NCBI GenBank assembly: GCA_028753945.1 | Contig: JAPNXP010000011.1 | Coordinates: forward strand, 248,001 to 312,000 | Reading direction: 5' to 3' | Length of the DNA stretch: 64,000 nucleotides | From: Hexactinellida sp. DTS-2022 | Taxonomy: Eukaryota; Porifera; Hexactinellida | In this document: positions 48,890 to 61,788 of the stretch, piece by piece | Numbering within the stretch: position 1 is the stretch's first letter | Layout: each line of letters begins with the position of its first letter | Made by a program: the position numbers and the translations under genes | Notes under the pieces: generated by a model | The model's database searches: none | The model's input: the letters and a program-made list of their open reading frames with translations, nothing else | What the model was told of the DNA's origin: nothing

Positions 48890-49071
48890 CAGTCAACTCC
48901 GCTTAATAGAGACACCGGTTAATCGATTTCTCCGCTTAATCGGGTCAAAATTTCACAGGATTTATAGGACAGAATTACAGTTTGGCTTACAATATTTTCG
49001 ATAAATAGATTTACGCTTAATCGGGACAAAACAACCTGGTCCGAAGTGGCTCTATTAAGCGGAGTCGACTG
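48890..49071. mobile_element. MITE, CAGTCAACTCCGCTTAAT family
   Basis: CAGTCAACTCCGCTTAATAG at the left; TCTATTAAGCGGAGTCGACT at the right; TA-flanked. It has internal copies of CTTAATCGGG(T/A)CAAA. Confidence 0.85.
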
Positions 49072-50324
49072 TAATACAAAAATGTTTGTACTGTTGGCAA
49101 ACAACTCCATTATTTTACAATGCATCTATAAAGTACAAAAAAAACAGACGATTATTAGTTAAAATCCACTGAAACAAATTAGATGCTAATACCTAAATCA
49201 TAATTATAAAAGTAACTTCTCTACGAAATGCAACATTATTAATACCGACAATGATACAAACATTTTCTATCAGCATCATCGATATAAGACGTTGTGTAAT
49301 CGACTTCAAAGATTAAAACTAGTTTCATTAATTAGTTAAATTGGCCTGAACTTATTGAGGTTAAACAATTGGCTAACAAAATCCATTACTTAGTAAATGT
49401 AGCGTGATCATAGATAAGTAATATGGGGGGTATAATGCAACTTTACAACTTAGTGAAAAGTATATAATCGTAGTCCAATGAATAGTTGTGAACCGCATCA
49501 AATAAGTATACCTTTGATCTGTAAAATCAGATATTAAAATCCATTAATGTATTGTACACAATGTTGTGTAACGATACGAACTAAATTCACAAGATTGTCC
49601 CTTAATAATATTTCAAATTATAACACTGATTTAGTTGGTATAATAATGGGCACTAATAATTTGAAATAAAGGTAATTCAATTAAATAATTAAACACGATC
49701 TGTAAAAGGGATAATTGAGTTAATAAGGAATTCACTTACTCTAAGAGAATCTCATAATCACCGGATCAACAATCAAGTCCATATGGTTTAACGTATTAAA
49801 CAGACATTATTACAGGTATACACTAAAATATAGTTATTGATTCAAAAATCAATTAAATTAAAGAAGAAAAAATTAAAAGGATGTAAAACTCATCAATAAA
49901 ACCTGTAAAAAATCTCTATTCATATTTGTATTGAAAAATAAGAGAAATATTTGCAAAGGAAATACAAAAATGTTGTATGGAAATATATAACATAAAAATG
50001 TTAACAGTTTCAGTATCCCGGAAAAAGATAATTTATTTATCCTATAAGGGAAAACACTACATTGTTATAAATCTAAAGGAACTTCATTATGATATGCAAC
50101 CGAATATTGTGGAAAAACAGGAAAACGAACTATAATACAATGTAACACAGTATTTTCAATAAAACTAATCGGATTTGACTCGTTAAGTAATTATCATAAA
50201 AATGCAAGAGTGATTAAACAATTAAATATTAAGTTTAAATTCATGGCTTTGTAACAAATAAATAGATGAATTAAATATTGAGCCAAATGGTTGATAGGAT
50301 AAGGTTTATTAAACCAAATTATTA

Positions 50325-50375
50325 CAGTAGAACCTTGTTAGTACGAACACCAGGGGACAGTCAAAATGCGAACTA
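50325..50375. mobile_element. Solo end of a GTTAGTACGAAC-family MITE
   Basis: CAGTAGAACCTTGTTAGTAC followed by GAACACCAGGGGACAGTC; the second end is not found. Confidence 0.65.
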
Positions 50376-51974
50376 TTTATTCATATTTGAATTAAAATTG
50401 AGGCAAGTGATTATGGCTACAATATATCAGCTGGAAATATATCATACGCTGAAAGCATAAAATATATTCAAAAGAATAACTGAAAGGACCAAACGTCATA
50501 ATAAAACCATTAGCACTAAAAGATATAATCGCTATTCATGTAAATATAGTGCAATTCAATGGATCAAAAAATCATACCCCATAACTATACCTAATACAAA
50601 ATAAGAAAATAATGAATTTAGGAGTAGAAAAGGATTTTCGCCCTAGAATGAAATCACTGAATGAAACTTTGGGTAAACTCACTAAACTGATTAATTCGCA
50701 CATGCTGATTTGAATAAATGTATGTAAATAGCAAACATATTATTCGAGGAACTGAAATGACCAAAAAAGGGAATTTAATCGTGAATAAAGCGCTAAGTAA
50801 GCAAATTGATGTATTTAAAAAACAATTTAATACTCCTTAAATAAATTGTATAGTATATTAGTTGGTTCATAGAATGTCCAATGAACCTTAGATCTTCATT
50901 ACGATTTTCAAAGAAAATTCCACTTGAATTAAGGTTTTCAATGAAGATTGCACTTAAAAAGATTTTCAATGAAATTCTAGTGGATCTAAATTTTAATTTT
51001 ATTATAATTAAAATTTACAATGAACATTCCATTAGAAATAAGTTGTCTCATTTATTATGTGGGTATGAAACAATATAGTTGGTATAGGTGTGTGTGAATT
51101 CTATCATAAGGATACCATGAGATAAGAACAGTAAAACAATTAATAACAAATTAGTTTTTATTGTTATCGTTTAATGAGTGAGTGGGAAAATAAATTACAG
51201 AACAATTGGTATGAACAATGTATATAACTCCATGAGGCGACAACACAAATTTTTGTGGGGAAAAGTTAGTGATTCTTGTGCTACCTAAATCGCACTATCT
51301 TTAATGGATAAACTAAATTAGATAAATCTATGGAAAATCTCGTGGGCTGAAATCTATATTAATTAACAAGTTGGATATAATTAATAGGAATATCTACGAA
51401 AGTATATTTGTGGCTGAAAGGTGATAATTAAATTTCAAAGCTAACAACTCCGTTTGAATAAGCATAAACCAATAGTAGGCTGGGGTTCAAATAATACGAG
51501 ATACATCTGTTGGGGTGAAAGTAATATCGGAAAAGTTCAGGAGCGAAAAATACACTAAAATAATTCATGATTTTTGTGTGCAGGTAGTGATATATTTCAA
51601 GATGAGATGAACAGTTTTAATAAGATAATAATACAAATTGAATTAGAACAAATACGTTAGTACTTAAACTAACGTAGATGTGATATTTCCAATAATTGAA
51701 TTTACTAGAAGAATCAACTTATTTTTAATGAATTAATTGAATAATGGTTAGACACAATAAGTTCTAGGAAAAACAAATCTATCGTAATTAGATATATGGA
51801 TTTTAAATTGAATTAAGTTAATTAAAAGGAATATTTTAATATAATGTAATGCTGAATTTCATATGATTGATACATTATTCATTTTGTTTACAAAACAAGG
51901 GGTTAATACTCGTTTATAAACACCTATTACTATTCAGATTCTCAAAATCGATGATTTTTGTGCGTATATTTAGA

Positions 51975-52007
51975 CAAACAACAAACAAACAAACAAACAA
52001 ACAAACA
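51975..52007. repeat. (CAAA)n microsatellite
   Basis: About seven consecutive CAAA units. It resembles the CAAA-rich tail of the elements at 9605 and 12755 and could be a remnant tail. Confidence 0.7.
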
Positions 52008-52979
52008 ACCAGGATATTAATGGGATTAGTTTTTATTTAAATTAATGGTCAAAAATTCTATATATGTATAGTATTCACTTTATAAGTTTTATTAGAGCAA
52101 ATTATAATACCTTAACAATATTTCAAAATGCAGAAATCTATATATTTATAAAACCCTCACAGAAGGACCTATTCATTTTAAATGATATATAGAAAGAACA
52201 TCATTAGGAGAATACAACCTATATATTTTCAATTAATTTGAATTATCAAAGAGTGACTAGACGAGAACACATATTTCGATATAACTGACGAACAAATACA
52301 AAGTTGAGAATTCTGGCTTCGAGGTGATCATCTCCAGGACATTCTATATCTCCTGTCTAATTTCAAATCTCTCCCACCAATGGTATAGTCAGGCCATCGC
52401 GTACGGACGGCCGGAACTCAATCAGAACGATTTTAGTATAGTACAGTATAATACTATAGTAGGACCCTACTATAATGTTTTTTTACTAGAAGAAGCACAC
52501 TAAAACACAAATGTCGTTTGTGGGTTTGCTTGTCCAGAATTAATTGGAAAGACTACGAGTCCCAGAAAGCTGAAAATTTGTATACAGGGGTAATTTTGTA
52601 CTGCGACAACAATCTATTGGTTTTTGAAGAGAAATATTCGCATTTTCATCCAAAAAGGTGACAAAATAAGTTAGCCATTAAATTTCGAGGGTTTGTTAGT
52701 ATGGATTAGCTAGACTTCATCTCAATCTGTATAAATAGACTGTGCATAATATAAAGCATTTCTGAGGCTGCAATTTGATTGAGTGAAATAAATTTGTCTA
52801 ACAATCATTTGTTCGTGCTACATGCCTGTATTACATGGCGTAACAGTATACCAAGGACTTATTATTAAAGTTATTCTTATTCTTATTAGAGGAAAGCAGG
52901 CTGAATTAATTAAGTTATGTGTAATTTAGAAGTCACAGGTTTAATATATTTAGGTATGATTTTTAGGAATCTAATACGA

Positions 52980-53030
52980 ACGAACAAAGGTCGCGAAGCG
53001 ACCGAGACCGAAGGCCTCGTTATCATAAAA
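52980..53030 (-). mobile_element. Fragment of the GC-rich element head
   Basis: The reverse complement reads ACGAGGCCTTCGGTCTCGG then TCGCTTCGCGACC, matching the head of the elements at 9605 and 12755. It stands out as GC-rich in AT-rich DNA. Confidence 0.5.
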
Positions 53031-53517
53031 AATAATGATTAGTGAAATAAATTTTTGCAATGTATCCAATATTTAATAATAGCCATTATCAAAACACATC
53101 CAATTACGTTTCCCCAACAATTTGAATGCTATTATAATCCAATTATAAAGTCTTGTTGCTGATTATGTTACTGTCTCTAGCTTCAAATAGATAATGTACT
53201 TTGTAGAAAACAAGGTTAATTCAATTAAAATTATAATTATTAACAATACTTTGATGGAGATCACGCAATATATTTTCAGGCTAATTAGTTTAGCACTCAA
53301 TTAGCACTACTAACCAATTCCTTTAATAATGCGAATGGGTCTCTTCATTAAGTTTTGAAGTTAGATTGCAGAAAATAGTTGAATGTATCAACTCAATGAA
53401 CAGGTGGTAAAATTAAATTATTTTAATGAATTTGTATTAAACTCTATATAATGTCTTTAAATTCACAATTTTTTTGATTTTTTAACATCGAACTTGGATT
53501 TTGACTATTATAGGGAT

Positions 53518-53634
53518 TACATAAATATTGGCCAACACTTTTTCAATTGAAAACCCGAATTCGAAAAGGTGAATTTCTAATGTTAAAAAATGGCCATGCC
53601 AGTAAGCGAAATTAAATTATCTTGAAATGGTATA
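53518..53634. mobile_element. Diverged MITE, GGCCAACACCTTTT family
   Basis: The left end ATTGGCCAACACTTTTTC is clear; the right end is weak. Confidence 0.45.
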
Positions 53635-56042
53635 AATTAGCATTTATTAGCAACATTTTCCTTAATATAAATCTTTGTAGGTGTCCAAAATTATTTTTTG
53701 CGTCACCCCAATTATAATACAAAGCCCCGAGTGAAAATTAAAGGTCTCATTGATTAAATATTATGGCAAATTCCATTGAGCACCCATACTCATTCTCACA
53801 CTTATTTACCATAAATTGTAATGGAATACATACATGCACCTTAAGTCACATTGTCTAATCGATTGAACATCATAATTAGTGCATTTTTTTATAGAATGAA
53901 CAGCTAACACAAATATGCTTAATCGTTAATTTCAAATTAAAATGCAGTTAAAAAATAAAATTGAATATCATTAAAACATTTTTAATGAAACCCATGGGAT
54001 CGTATTTTAAATAAAATAAAATGCTTTTCTAATGATTAATTCTAAGAAGAATTTTTGTTGAAGGAAATATCGAAAAACTCTAATTATTTGATGATATTAA
54101 TATTTATGGGTTTAATTGTAGGGAAAATCCAATTGATAAATTGAACAAATATTCTACTATAAATTAAGTTAAGTAAAGGTGACTAATTAAAAATTGTATC
54201 AATTTCTTTTCATTATAATTTGTACATCAATCATTTACAAAGAATTTAATTCAATTAAAGAATTAACTAATCGAATTAGTATATTTAACTTTCTAACTAA
54301 TAGAATAAAGTGCTGTGTAACGAATATTTAAGGGAAATATTTACATTTAAATTAATGATTTAACATAAAGAGATTAATTATAAGCGAACTCTATTCAATA
54401 AATAATTAATTCAAAATTTGAACGTTGACCCAATTAACCAGAGGCAATATTAAGTGGATTATACTGTAATTAATTTGGGAAATATGTAATTATGGTTATT
54501 GGATAGAAAGTGTCACGAATAAACGGAGTCAAATATAATGAACGACAGCATTAATAGATTCGAAAGCGATTATATTACAATTCTTTTAGTTTAAAATAGT
54601 AAGGAAAAACCACTTAATTTTTAAAAATAATTAAAATTGACTAGAAACAAAACCAGGTACAAAAAACCGGTTTTAACTGTGTATTTACAAACTACAATGG
54701 ATAAAAAACAATAGATCAGGTACTAAGAAAATGATGAATAATTTTCCCAGTCCCAATTACCCATGCAATACTGTAACATTGATTTAATTTTAGGTATTTT
54801 TTGTCAAAAATAATTAGTTTTATCAAAATAACAAAATTATGATAAAAATCGATGTATTAATTAGGGTGACTTTCACGTTAAGTCAAAATATGATACATGA
54901 ATGCCCTTATCTCTTAGAGTAATGTGAACTTTTAGATAAGTACATTTTACACAGTTTTGTTAAAATTTTAACAGACATAACAAATAAAAAATGGCCCATT
55001 GAAAAAGATTATAAAACGATTAGTAGTCAATTTGACTTAGACCTACTCTAAAACCATTAAAACAGTTTTGATAAATACAAATTATGTTGAATATTCTGAG
55101 CCAGCTAGATTTTAAGCAAATTATTAAAAATTCGCGCTTTGTCAAGTTGTAATTTAGACCAATAACCTTTGAAGAATTATTCTGTCAGTGGGCAAACATA
55201 TGTAAATATTAATTAAACATTTCGAAATATATTGAGGTTAAAGTGCAATAGCATTTCATGTGTTCACCATGTTGCAAAAAATATTTGTAGATAACACAAT
55301 ATTGTGAAGATTAATGTCCAATATGCAAATTAAGGGTCAATTCGCGGCATATAACACCAAATTAACATTACACAATTCCAAACGTATTATCTACTATGAG
55401 GTTGATTAACTACTAAACGAATTGGGTAGATCAAAGCCTAGCGAAATTTAACGGTTTAATTGGAAATAAACGAGTTACTATTTGTAGGCAAATGCCTTTA
55501 GATTAATTATCTATAATATAAATACTTTTTAATTACAAGTACTATTTTTAGTAAAATTTAGGCAAATAGCAATTAATAAATAATTTCATTTTGAAACTGT
55601 AATTATGTTACACTATAAAGTAGTTAACTAATAGATCCATACAAATATTTGAATAATTAAAACTACATTAAGTTGAAGGTGTAGACACCTGTATATTTAT
55701 CTATGTTCTAATATAGTATGCATGTAAGTAAATTTTAGCAACTATGCATACAAATTTGTAAGTTTAGCAACTATTTAGCAACAAATCTGAATTTAATCAA
55801 AAATGTAGATTAAAACTAATTAATTTATTAAATTAAAAAGTATATTTATTCCAATTTCCAAATTCGAATAAATACCCTTGGGAATGGAAAATAATCACGA
55901 AATATCCGTTTTTCCCCTACTTATAAATACATACTGCTTAATAAACTTTTATAGAAGCAAAAAGTTGTTAAATTCTATTTTTTGGAACATGGGTCTTAAA
56001 AACATTTCAAAATCCCACACTCAATTTGATACCCTGATATGT

Positions 56043-56214
56043 ACTGTAGAACCTCGTTAGAACGAACAAGTGGACCGTAAAATGTGTTCACCTTATCCGG
56101 AATTCGTATTAACCAATATCATTTGGTTTGAAAAGGCTTAGAAGGGGACTGAAATAGTGTTCATGTTAATCGGAATTTGGTTAACCGCGTTCGTACTAAC
56201 GAGGTTCTACTGTA
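56043..56214. mobile_element. Pogo-like MITE, GTTAGTACGAAC family
   Basis: CTGTAGAACCTCGTTAGAAC at the left; CGTACTAACGAGGTTCTACT at the right; interior with CCGGAATTCGTATTAACCAA. Confidence 0.85.
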
Positions 56215-57299
56215 TAATATACAGTTTCCTAACCATCTTTGAAATTGAATAGTTATTAAGGAAATATGGGATACAAATAAGTTGGGGCCAAAAACACAAT
56301 GCAAACATGAATTTATCTAAAAATCTGACCAAACACCAAATAACATTAACCAACAAACTGTCTCTTCATAATACACTCAGACAGAAAAAAGTATTTCAGT
56401 GCCATTTCGAAAAATAATGTGTAGGCAATGTTGGTATATAATACTACTAACATGTTTATTGAGACATGTTGTGAAAATGGTCATTTGGCCAAAAACATAA
56501 GATCCCTTTTGCACCGAATGGGAAAGTTAGAGACTGGTAGTAATAAACAATTAGATGAAAAGAACAATGAAAATTATACAACAATTACATTTACAGATCT
56601 CTGCAATAAAAGAGCTCAATTGACCACGCGGCACGAGAACAACATGTAATATTAAATGCATTATAATTTGTGTGTATCTTAGTGAATAAATACAGACGGA
56701 AACAGCTTGTAAATTTGAATAATTGTATACGAATATCCGTGATCCCATTGTGAAGGTCAAAATTTTTGAATAATCATGAATAATTGTCTAGATTAACCGA
56801 AGAAAATACAATTATGTTAATTGAAAGGAATTATTTAATCAAAAAACTCTTATGGAGTATAACATTGTGTTCAATATTAAAAGTATACTAACAAGATGCT
56901 TAATGCAGTGTTACTTTTAAATATTCGCGGATAATGGACAAGTAACTGTTCAAAATCTCAAAATAAAATCAGTAATGAGTTTAGATAATGAAATGGCCTG
57001 TTCGACGAACAATATTTAAAACAAATTTATATAAAATATAATGGACCCTAACTTATATAATAATAATAATAATATTGAAATCTTATATAGGTTAATTGGT
57101 TTCTTGTAAAAATTAAAGAGTTCCTTAAAAAAGCATCCGTCTTAATATATCAAGAATATATTGATCAATCAAACTTAATAATGTTTCTCATGTTTCAATG
57201 AATGGTAATTTAAGATTACTCATGTACAGCACCTCATTAATAGGCTATTAAACCAATAATATATATGAACAATAATATTAATCAAATATCAATTAGTAA

Positions 57300-58271
57300 A
57301 TGGCATCTGCATTTTCAGATGATGAAATAGAAATTGAAGTTCCATCAAAGAATTTCTATGAAAATCCAGAAGAATACAATTTCGATGATTGTAAATATTC
57401 ATTGTTAATTGTGGGCCCTTGTGGTGCAGGGAAAAGTGCTTTTTGCAACTTTTTAATAAAACAGAAAAGATTCACTGAATCAACGGGTATGATAGCTGGG
57501 ACAGAAAAAACAGATTATTGTAAAGTTCAATGTAAAGATGGTGGTGATATGTTAGTTGTAGACTGTCCTGGATTTTGTGATCCAAAGAGATCCCATGAAG
57601 AGATATTAAGTGAAATTGCTAAGGCAGCTATTCTATGCAAAGGTGGTATGGATGCAATTGGAATTGTAATAAATCCAACAAATCGGTTTTCTGAAAGCCA
57701 AAAGATCAGTTATGAACAAATTGAATTATTTGGTGGAAATTTCTGGAATCATTCTTTCATCATTTTCAATCATGAAAAGAAAATTCAAAAGAAGCTCAAA
57801 TTTAATAACGCGTCCGATTATATTAATAAAGTTAAAAACGACCCAAAATGCCCTGCAGAATTTTCAAAACTTCTCAACAAAGTAGAAAACAGATACATTT
57901 GTGTTGAGAGTTCCAAACGATGGGAAGATGATGGATATTGGTCAATGGCTCGTGATGGTTTATTAGCAATGATTGTACAAATACAGGAAAATAACGAAGG
58001 TTTGTACATAAACAGTTTCATAAATCAAGCAAAAATGACTTATGAAAATCTATCAGAGATGTGGATAGAAATGAGAGCACAAATGGAATTGTTACGAAAT
58101 GAAATGGGTGACCGAAAAGATGAAATAGTGGAACTGAAAGTACAAAAAGAAAGTCAAAGTTCATACTATGATGAGCAGTTAGACCGTCTGAATGAACAAT
58201 ATCAGTTAGAAATTCTAAAATATGAAAGTATGATTCGTGATTTGAACAAGCGGAAATGTAGTGTAATGTAA
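57300..58271 (+). CDS. AIG1/GIMAP-type GTPase with C-terminal CaaX box (323 aa)
   Basis: Single exon from ATG 57300. The AIG1-type G domain comprises residues of about 30-230: P-loop GPCGAGKS at 39-46, the conserved GT in MIAGTEKT, and the G3 motif DCPGF at 88-92. The G4 position reads FNHEKK rather than the usual THKD-like sequence, so guanine specificity may differ. Residues of about 235-315 form a charged coiled coil. The last four residues are CSVM, a CaaX box that predicts prenylation (farnesyl, given the final Met) and membrane anchoring, following KRK. GIMAP proteins act in immune-cell survival and membrane traffic in vertebrates; invertebrate members are often lineage-expanded and stress-induced. 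AATAAA at 58372-58377. Confidence 0.87.
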   Translation: MASAFSDDEIEIEVPSKNFYENPEEYNFDDCKYSLLIVGPCGAGKSAFCNFLIKQKRFTESTGMIAGTEKTDYCKVQCKDGGDMLVVDCPGFCDPKRSHEEILSEIAKAAILCKGGMDAIGIVINPTNRFSESQKISYEQIELFGGNFWNHSFIIFNHEKKIQKKLKFNNASDYINKVKNDPKCPAEFSKLLNKVENRYICVESSKRWEDDGYWSMARDGLLAMIVQIQENNEGLYINSFINQAKMTYENLSEMWIEMRAQMELLRNEMGDRKDEIVELKVQKESQSSYYDEQLDRLNEQYQLEILKYESMIRDLNKRKCSVM

Positions 58272-58371
58272 ATTGTTAATTAATCAGAAATTTCTATGGA
58301 AAATATACATTTTGTTATTGTTTGTAAGATGTTTTGGCAATCCTGTATTAAATTGATGGGATTAATTTGTA

Positions 58372-58377
58372 AATAAA
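58372..58377 (+). terminator. Poly(A) signal of the AIG1-type gene
   Basis: AATAAA about 100 bp after the stop codon. Confidence 0.5.
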
Positions 58378-59618
58378 CAGTTTCATAATGAAATCTATGA
58401 ATTAACACGGAGTTACGTATATTATTTCTATGAGAACATGAATTAATCTCAATAAATTTGTAAGTAAATTATGAGGTAAATTACACAATTTCAAGCAAAG
58501 CATGTAGTAAATTATCTGCTACTATTTTGATAATGAAATATACTATGGATACCAATTAGAAACATTGGTATACCATGAATTCAAAAATGAGAAATTATAC
58601 ACTAAGGATAATAAATATATAAAATGATATGTTCTTTAATCCAAAGGAAAAATAAAATAAAACGAAAAAATAACAAAAAAAGCCAAAAAATATATAAGGT
58701 TAATTATTAATTACTTGTGGTTTTGTAGAAATAGTTACCATTCATCGCAAGTTTCATGGAAGGATTCCCTTGGATACAGATAAAAATTGTTAAATGAAAT
58801 TTGAAGGAATAAGAAACAAAAAACCTAAATCTAGAATCTAAAGGGGTAAAATTGGTGAGAAATTTATATACACATGTACGTAAATTGTCATTGTGTAGTT
58901 TACTTAATAGCAAATTACTTACAAATAAAGATAATAATTTCTATAACAAATACAAATAGAGATAAAAATTGAATAATTTAAATTGTTACAAAGAAAACAA
59001 CTGTTCCAAATATTGATGTTTTTTGCAAATTTTGGAATTTTGACATTTTCAAAATCCGTTTACAGAATACGTTATTAATTTGTGAGACATTGTTGGATGA
59101 AAGAAATTATTTCTGTGGGAATTTTTTGATTCTTGGTGCAATCTTGGAATTATTTAATTACTGAACAAAACCCAGATACAAATGGTCAAAATTAGCTAAA
59201 TAAATAAGAATGCCTTCAAAAGAAATTTAATTTTCATATGTATGTCCAATCCATAGAAACATTGAACATAGACGTCGTAACCACCCGAACAAAGGGAAAA
59301 CTCCAGTAATAGCACACTTGCATAGAGGTGGGTCGAAAAACGACCTCAAGCAGTTGGCACAGCCCTAGTTTTTCATTTACCGAGAGGCCCGAAGGGCCAA
59401 CCCTCGTATTTATATTGTAAAATATATTTTATAAGCGCCCTTAATTGGGTAAACACAAAAATTCGGACGTTTAACTTAATATAAATAAAAGTATACTACA
59501 CATATATTTAAGAATTGAGAACTACAAAACAGCATAGAACAACAATAATTCGCTAATTCGATTTATTATTGTAGTACATTAATTGCTAACTGAGATTATT
59601 CTAACGAGAAAACATAAT
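58378..59618. other. Intergenic region between the AIG1-type gene and PA2G4
   Basis: No gene seen. A GC-richer patch near 59370-59402 contains GAGAGGCCCGAAGGGCC, a short palindrome that resembles part of the GC-rich element head. Confidence 0.5.
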
Positions 59619-59624
59619 TTTATT
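59619..59624 (-). terminator. Poly(A) signal of PA2G4
   Basis: AATAAA on the minus strand only 8 bp past the stop codon. Confidence 0.5.
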
Positions 59625-59631
59625 TAGAATT

Positions 59632-61788
59632 TTAAATTTTCTCCTTTTCAGTAGAATTGGTCGCTAAATTCAATTCATTTTCTTGTGTACCTTTTTCATC
59701 TTTTTCAGCTCCATTTGTTTTAACTTTTTTCTTCTTCTTACCTTTCTTACTAATACTTTGCACAAGCAAACTAGCTAAATCCTCTTTCTTTATAGAATAA
59801 TCTGATTCATACAAACTACAGTCAAATGGAATACCTGTTATTTTATAATTACCACTAGGACGTAACATTACTGTGTACTTGAATTGAGCTATGAATTCGC
59901 CTTCTTTATCATACATTACTTCGTAAGCCTCCATTACTTGATGGTTAACGCATTCCGTTACTCCCATACGTGCGGTTTTTAAATCCTCAATAGCTCGCAT
60001 TGTAAATGGCATGTTACCAAATTTAGTTGTAACTTCGTTCGTGAATATCCGTGCGGTTTGTAATTTGAGTTTATATGTACTTTCAGTTCGCCTGTAAATT
60101 GTCGGTTTAAATTCGGATTGTTTTAATTTACCCTCGCCTGTAGTGAACAGTACATCTACATTATAAACCTCGTTTTCCACAAAAGAACATTTTTTATATT
60201 CTTTTCTAAGTGCCTCGCCTGGATTTTGTATTATTCGCTTTTCGCCCAACATTCTGTTTTGCTCCATATCGTGTGATATTATTCCCTCAATAGGAATTGT
60301 GTTAAACTCACTAGCACATTGGGTTATCTTTTCTGTAACGCTAAGATTCTGTCCGCCTGGTTTGATCAATCGCTGTAGAATTTCTGAGGTGTAATATGCC
60401 GCGAGGATAACGTCAGCTTTCCTACCTGACACCTAAACGGGTGAAATGGAATGCACAGAAAATTCTCGATTTTTATCGATTCTAAAAATTTTGTATTGTG
60501 GTTCAAACTAAAGTATTTTTTCGACATTTTTGCTGTTTAAACTGAATTAACGATTTTGATAACATACGAAAGGTGCTCTAATTAAAGGCGCTAATTTCGC
60601 TTAACTTTCGAATAAATAATAGTACATTCACAGTCAGGTCTGCATTGTTATAATTTTCGTCTGCTTAATATTTGGACTTTGCATAATGAACAAGCCCTAT
60701 GGTCCCAATTTTACAACTTACATAGGGTTTGTATTAAGTTGAGCTCGCTTATTATCAAGTCTCTCGAGCTCTCTATTATGAACACAATTTTTTGCCCCTT
60801 GAATGTTCATAATAAAATACCTGCCTGTATTATATAATCAATTTTCAATAGAATAACCTGAGTATACTCACTTTGACTCCAGCTTTGGCTCCCACTACAA
60901 TAGTGTGTGCTACTGTCGCAATGTATCCGTCTACATGAACACCCAAGTCTATCTTCACTACATCACCGTCTTTCAGAATTATCCCCTACACAATACATTA
61001 CAGTATAACCTCGTTAGTAGGATCACCAGGGGACCGTCAAAATACGTTCGCCTTATCTGGAATTTATATTAACAAATATCGTTTGTATTGAAAATGCTTT
61101 GAAAGGGACTGATATTATTAACCGTGTTCCTACTAACGAGGTTATACTGTTTTGCTTGCTATTAGAAGAATAGAAAAAATTAAAATTTTTATTTTTTATT
61201 TTTTTTGAAAAATTGTGATGATGATGACGATACAACTTTTCCAGAGAAAACTTTTACCATGGCCGGATTCTCTGTTTTAGTAAAAGTTATCATTATAGGG
61301 TGATCAGTAAATTCAACTGACTGTCTTCATATAAAAGTGATCGTTCTAAAGTATATAGGAAGTTTAAAGTATCGTAGGATAAGTACTATTCTCCTAGCTA
61401 ATTAGCACTTAAAAATGCTTTCTAATAAATAAATCGATTATGGCAGTTGTTATTATGGGAATTCTATAACATTAAACAGGTCTAGCTTGTAATTAACCTT
61501 ATCAAAATCCGGTGTAGGATTATAGTTACAAGCACAATGGTTGATAGACAAACTTGTTGGAAATGCAATGCCCTTTTTGACACTCTTTTCTTTCCGAAAA
61601 ATCTTGGCAGTTTCATCTAAAATCATAGCATCTCCTTCTATGGATAATTCTAACACTGGTTTGTCAGGCACACACTTTTCAATGACAAACAATAGCACAC
61701 GATTCGCTATATCGCCAGCCATGCAGTACTTTGCGAATACAGGATCTGAGATCGGTTCTGGATTAGATTCACCCTTGGCAGTTGCCAT
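59632..61788 (-). CDS. PA2G4: PA2G4/EBP1, proliferation-associated protein 2G4 (401 aa, 3 exons)
   Basis: Ribosome-associated protein with a methionine-aminopeptidase fold but no peptidase activity; it works in growth control and ribosome biogenesis. Exons 61788-61498, 60985-60872 and 60432-59632 join in phase 0. Landmarks: [57 protein letters not shown] (exon 2), SGRKADV, TPIEG-like [83 protein letters not shown]. The C-terminus has the lysine-rich RNA/nucleolar-targeting stretch [11 protein letters not shown]. Length matches the human protein (394 aa). Each intron holds a MITE. Confidence 0.95.
60631..60827. mobile_element. MITE, CAGTCAGGTCTGCTTA family, in PA2G4 intron 2
   Basis: CAGTCAGGTCTGCATTG at the left; TTCATAATAAAATACCTGCC at the right; interior CAAGCCCTATGGTCCCAAT as in the copy at 43975. 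Confidence 0.75.
61001..61150. mobile_element. Pogo-like MITE, GTTAGTACGAAC family, in PA2G4 intron 1
   Basis: CAGTATAACCTCGTTAGTAG at the left; CCTACTAACGAGGTTATACT at the right; matching changes in both ends. TA-flanked. It starts 16 bp from exon 2. Confidence 0.85.

Larger units (their letters stand above)
46334..57299. other. Eleven-kilobase gene-poor region
   Basis: No gene I can support. Open frames longer than 60 codons occur but look random or overlap MITEs. It contains MITEs of four families (listed), a (CAAA)n run at 51975-52007, and a fragment of the GC-rich element head near 52980-53030. A segment near 52730-52890 ends TTATTCTTATTCTTATTAG, reminiscent of a LINE 3' tail. The rest is AT-rich DNA with no structure I can name. 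Confidence 0.5.

Noticed and set aside
50881..51078. 65-codon frame with repeated FSKKI/FSMKI/IFNEI-like segments
   Set aside because: The pattern comes from a short imperfect DNA repeat (TTTTCAATGAA) rather than a conserved protein.
56428..56649. Plus-strand 73-codon frame in the gene-poor region
   Set aside because: It begins with TTG, shows no family resemblance and has no splice or promoter support.
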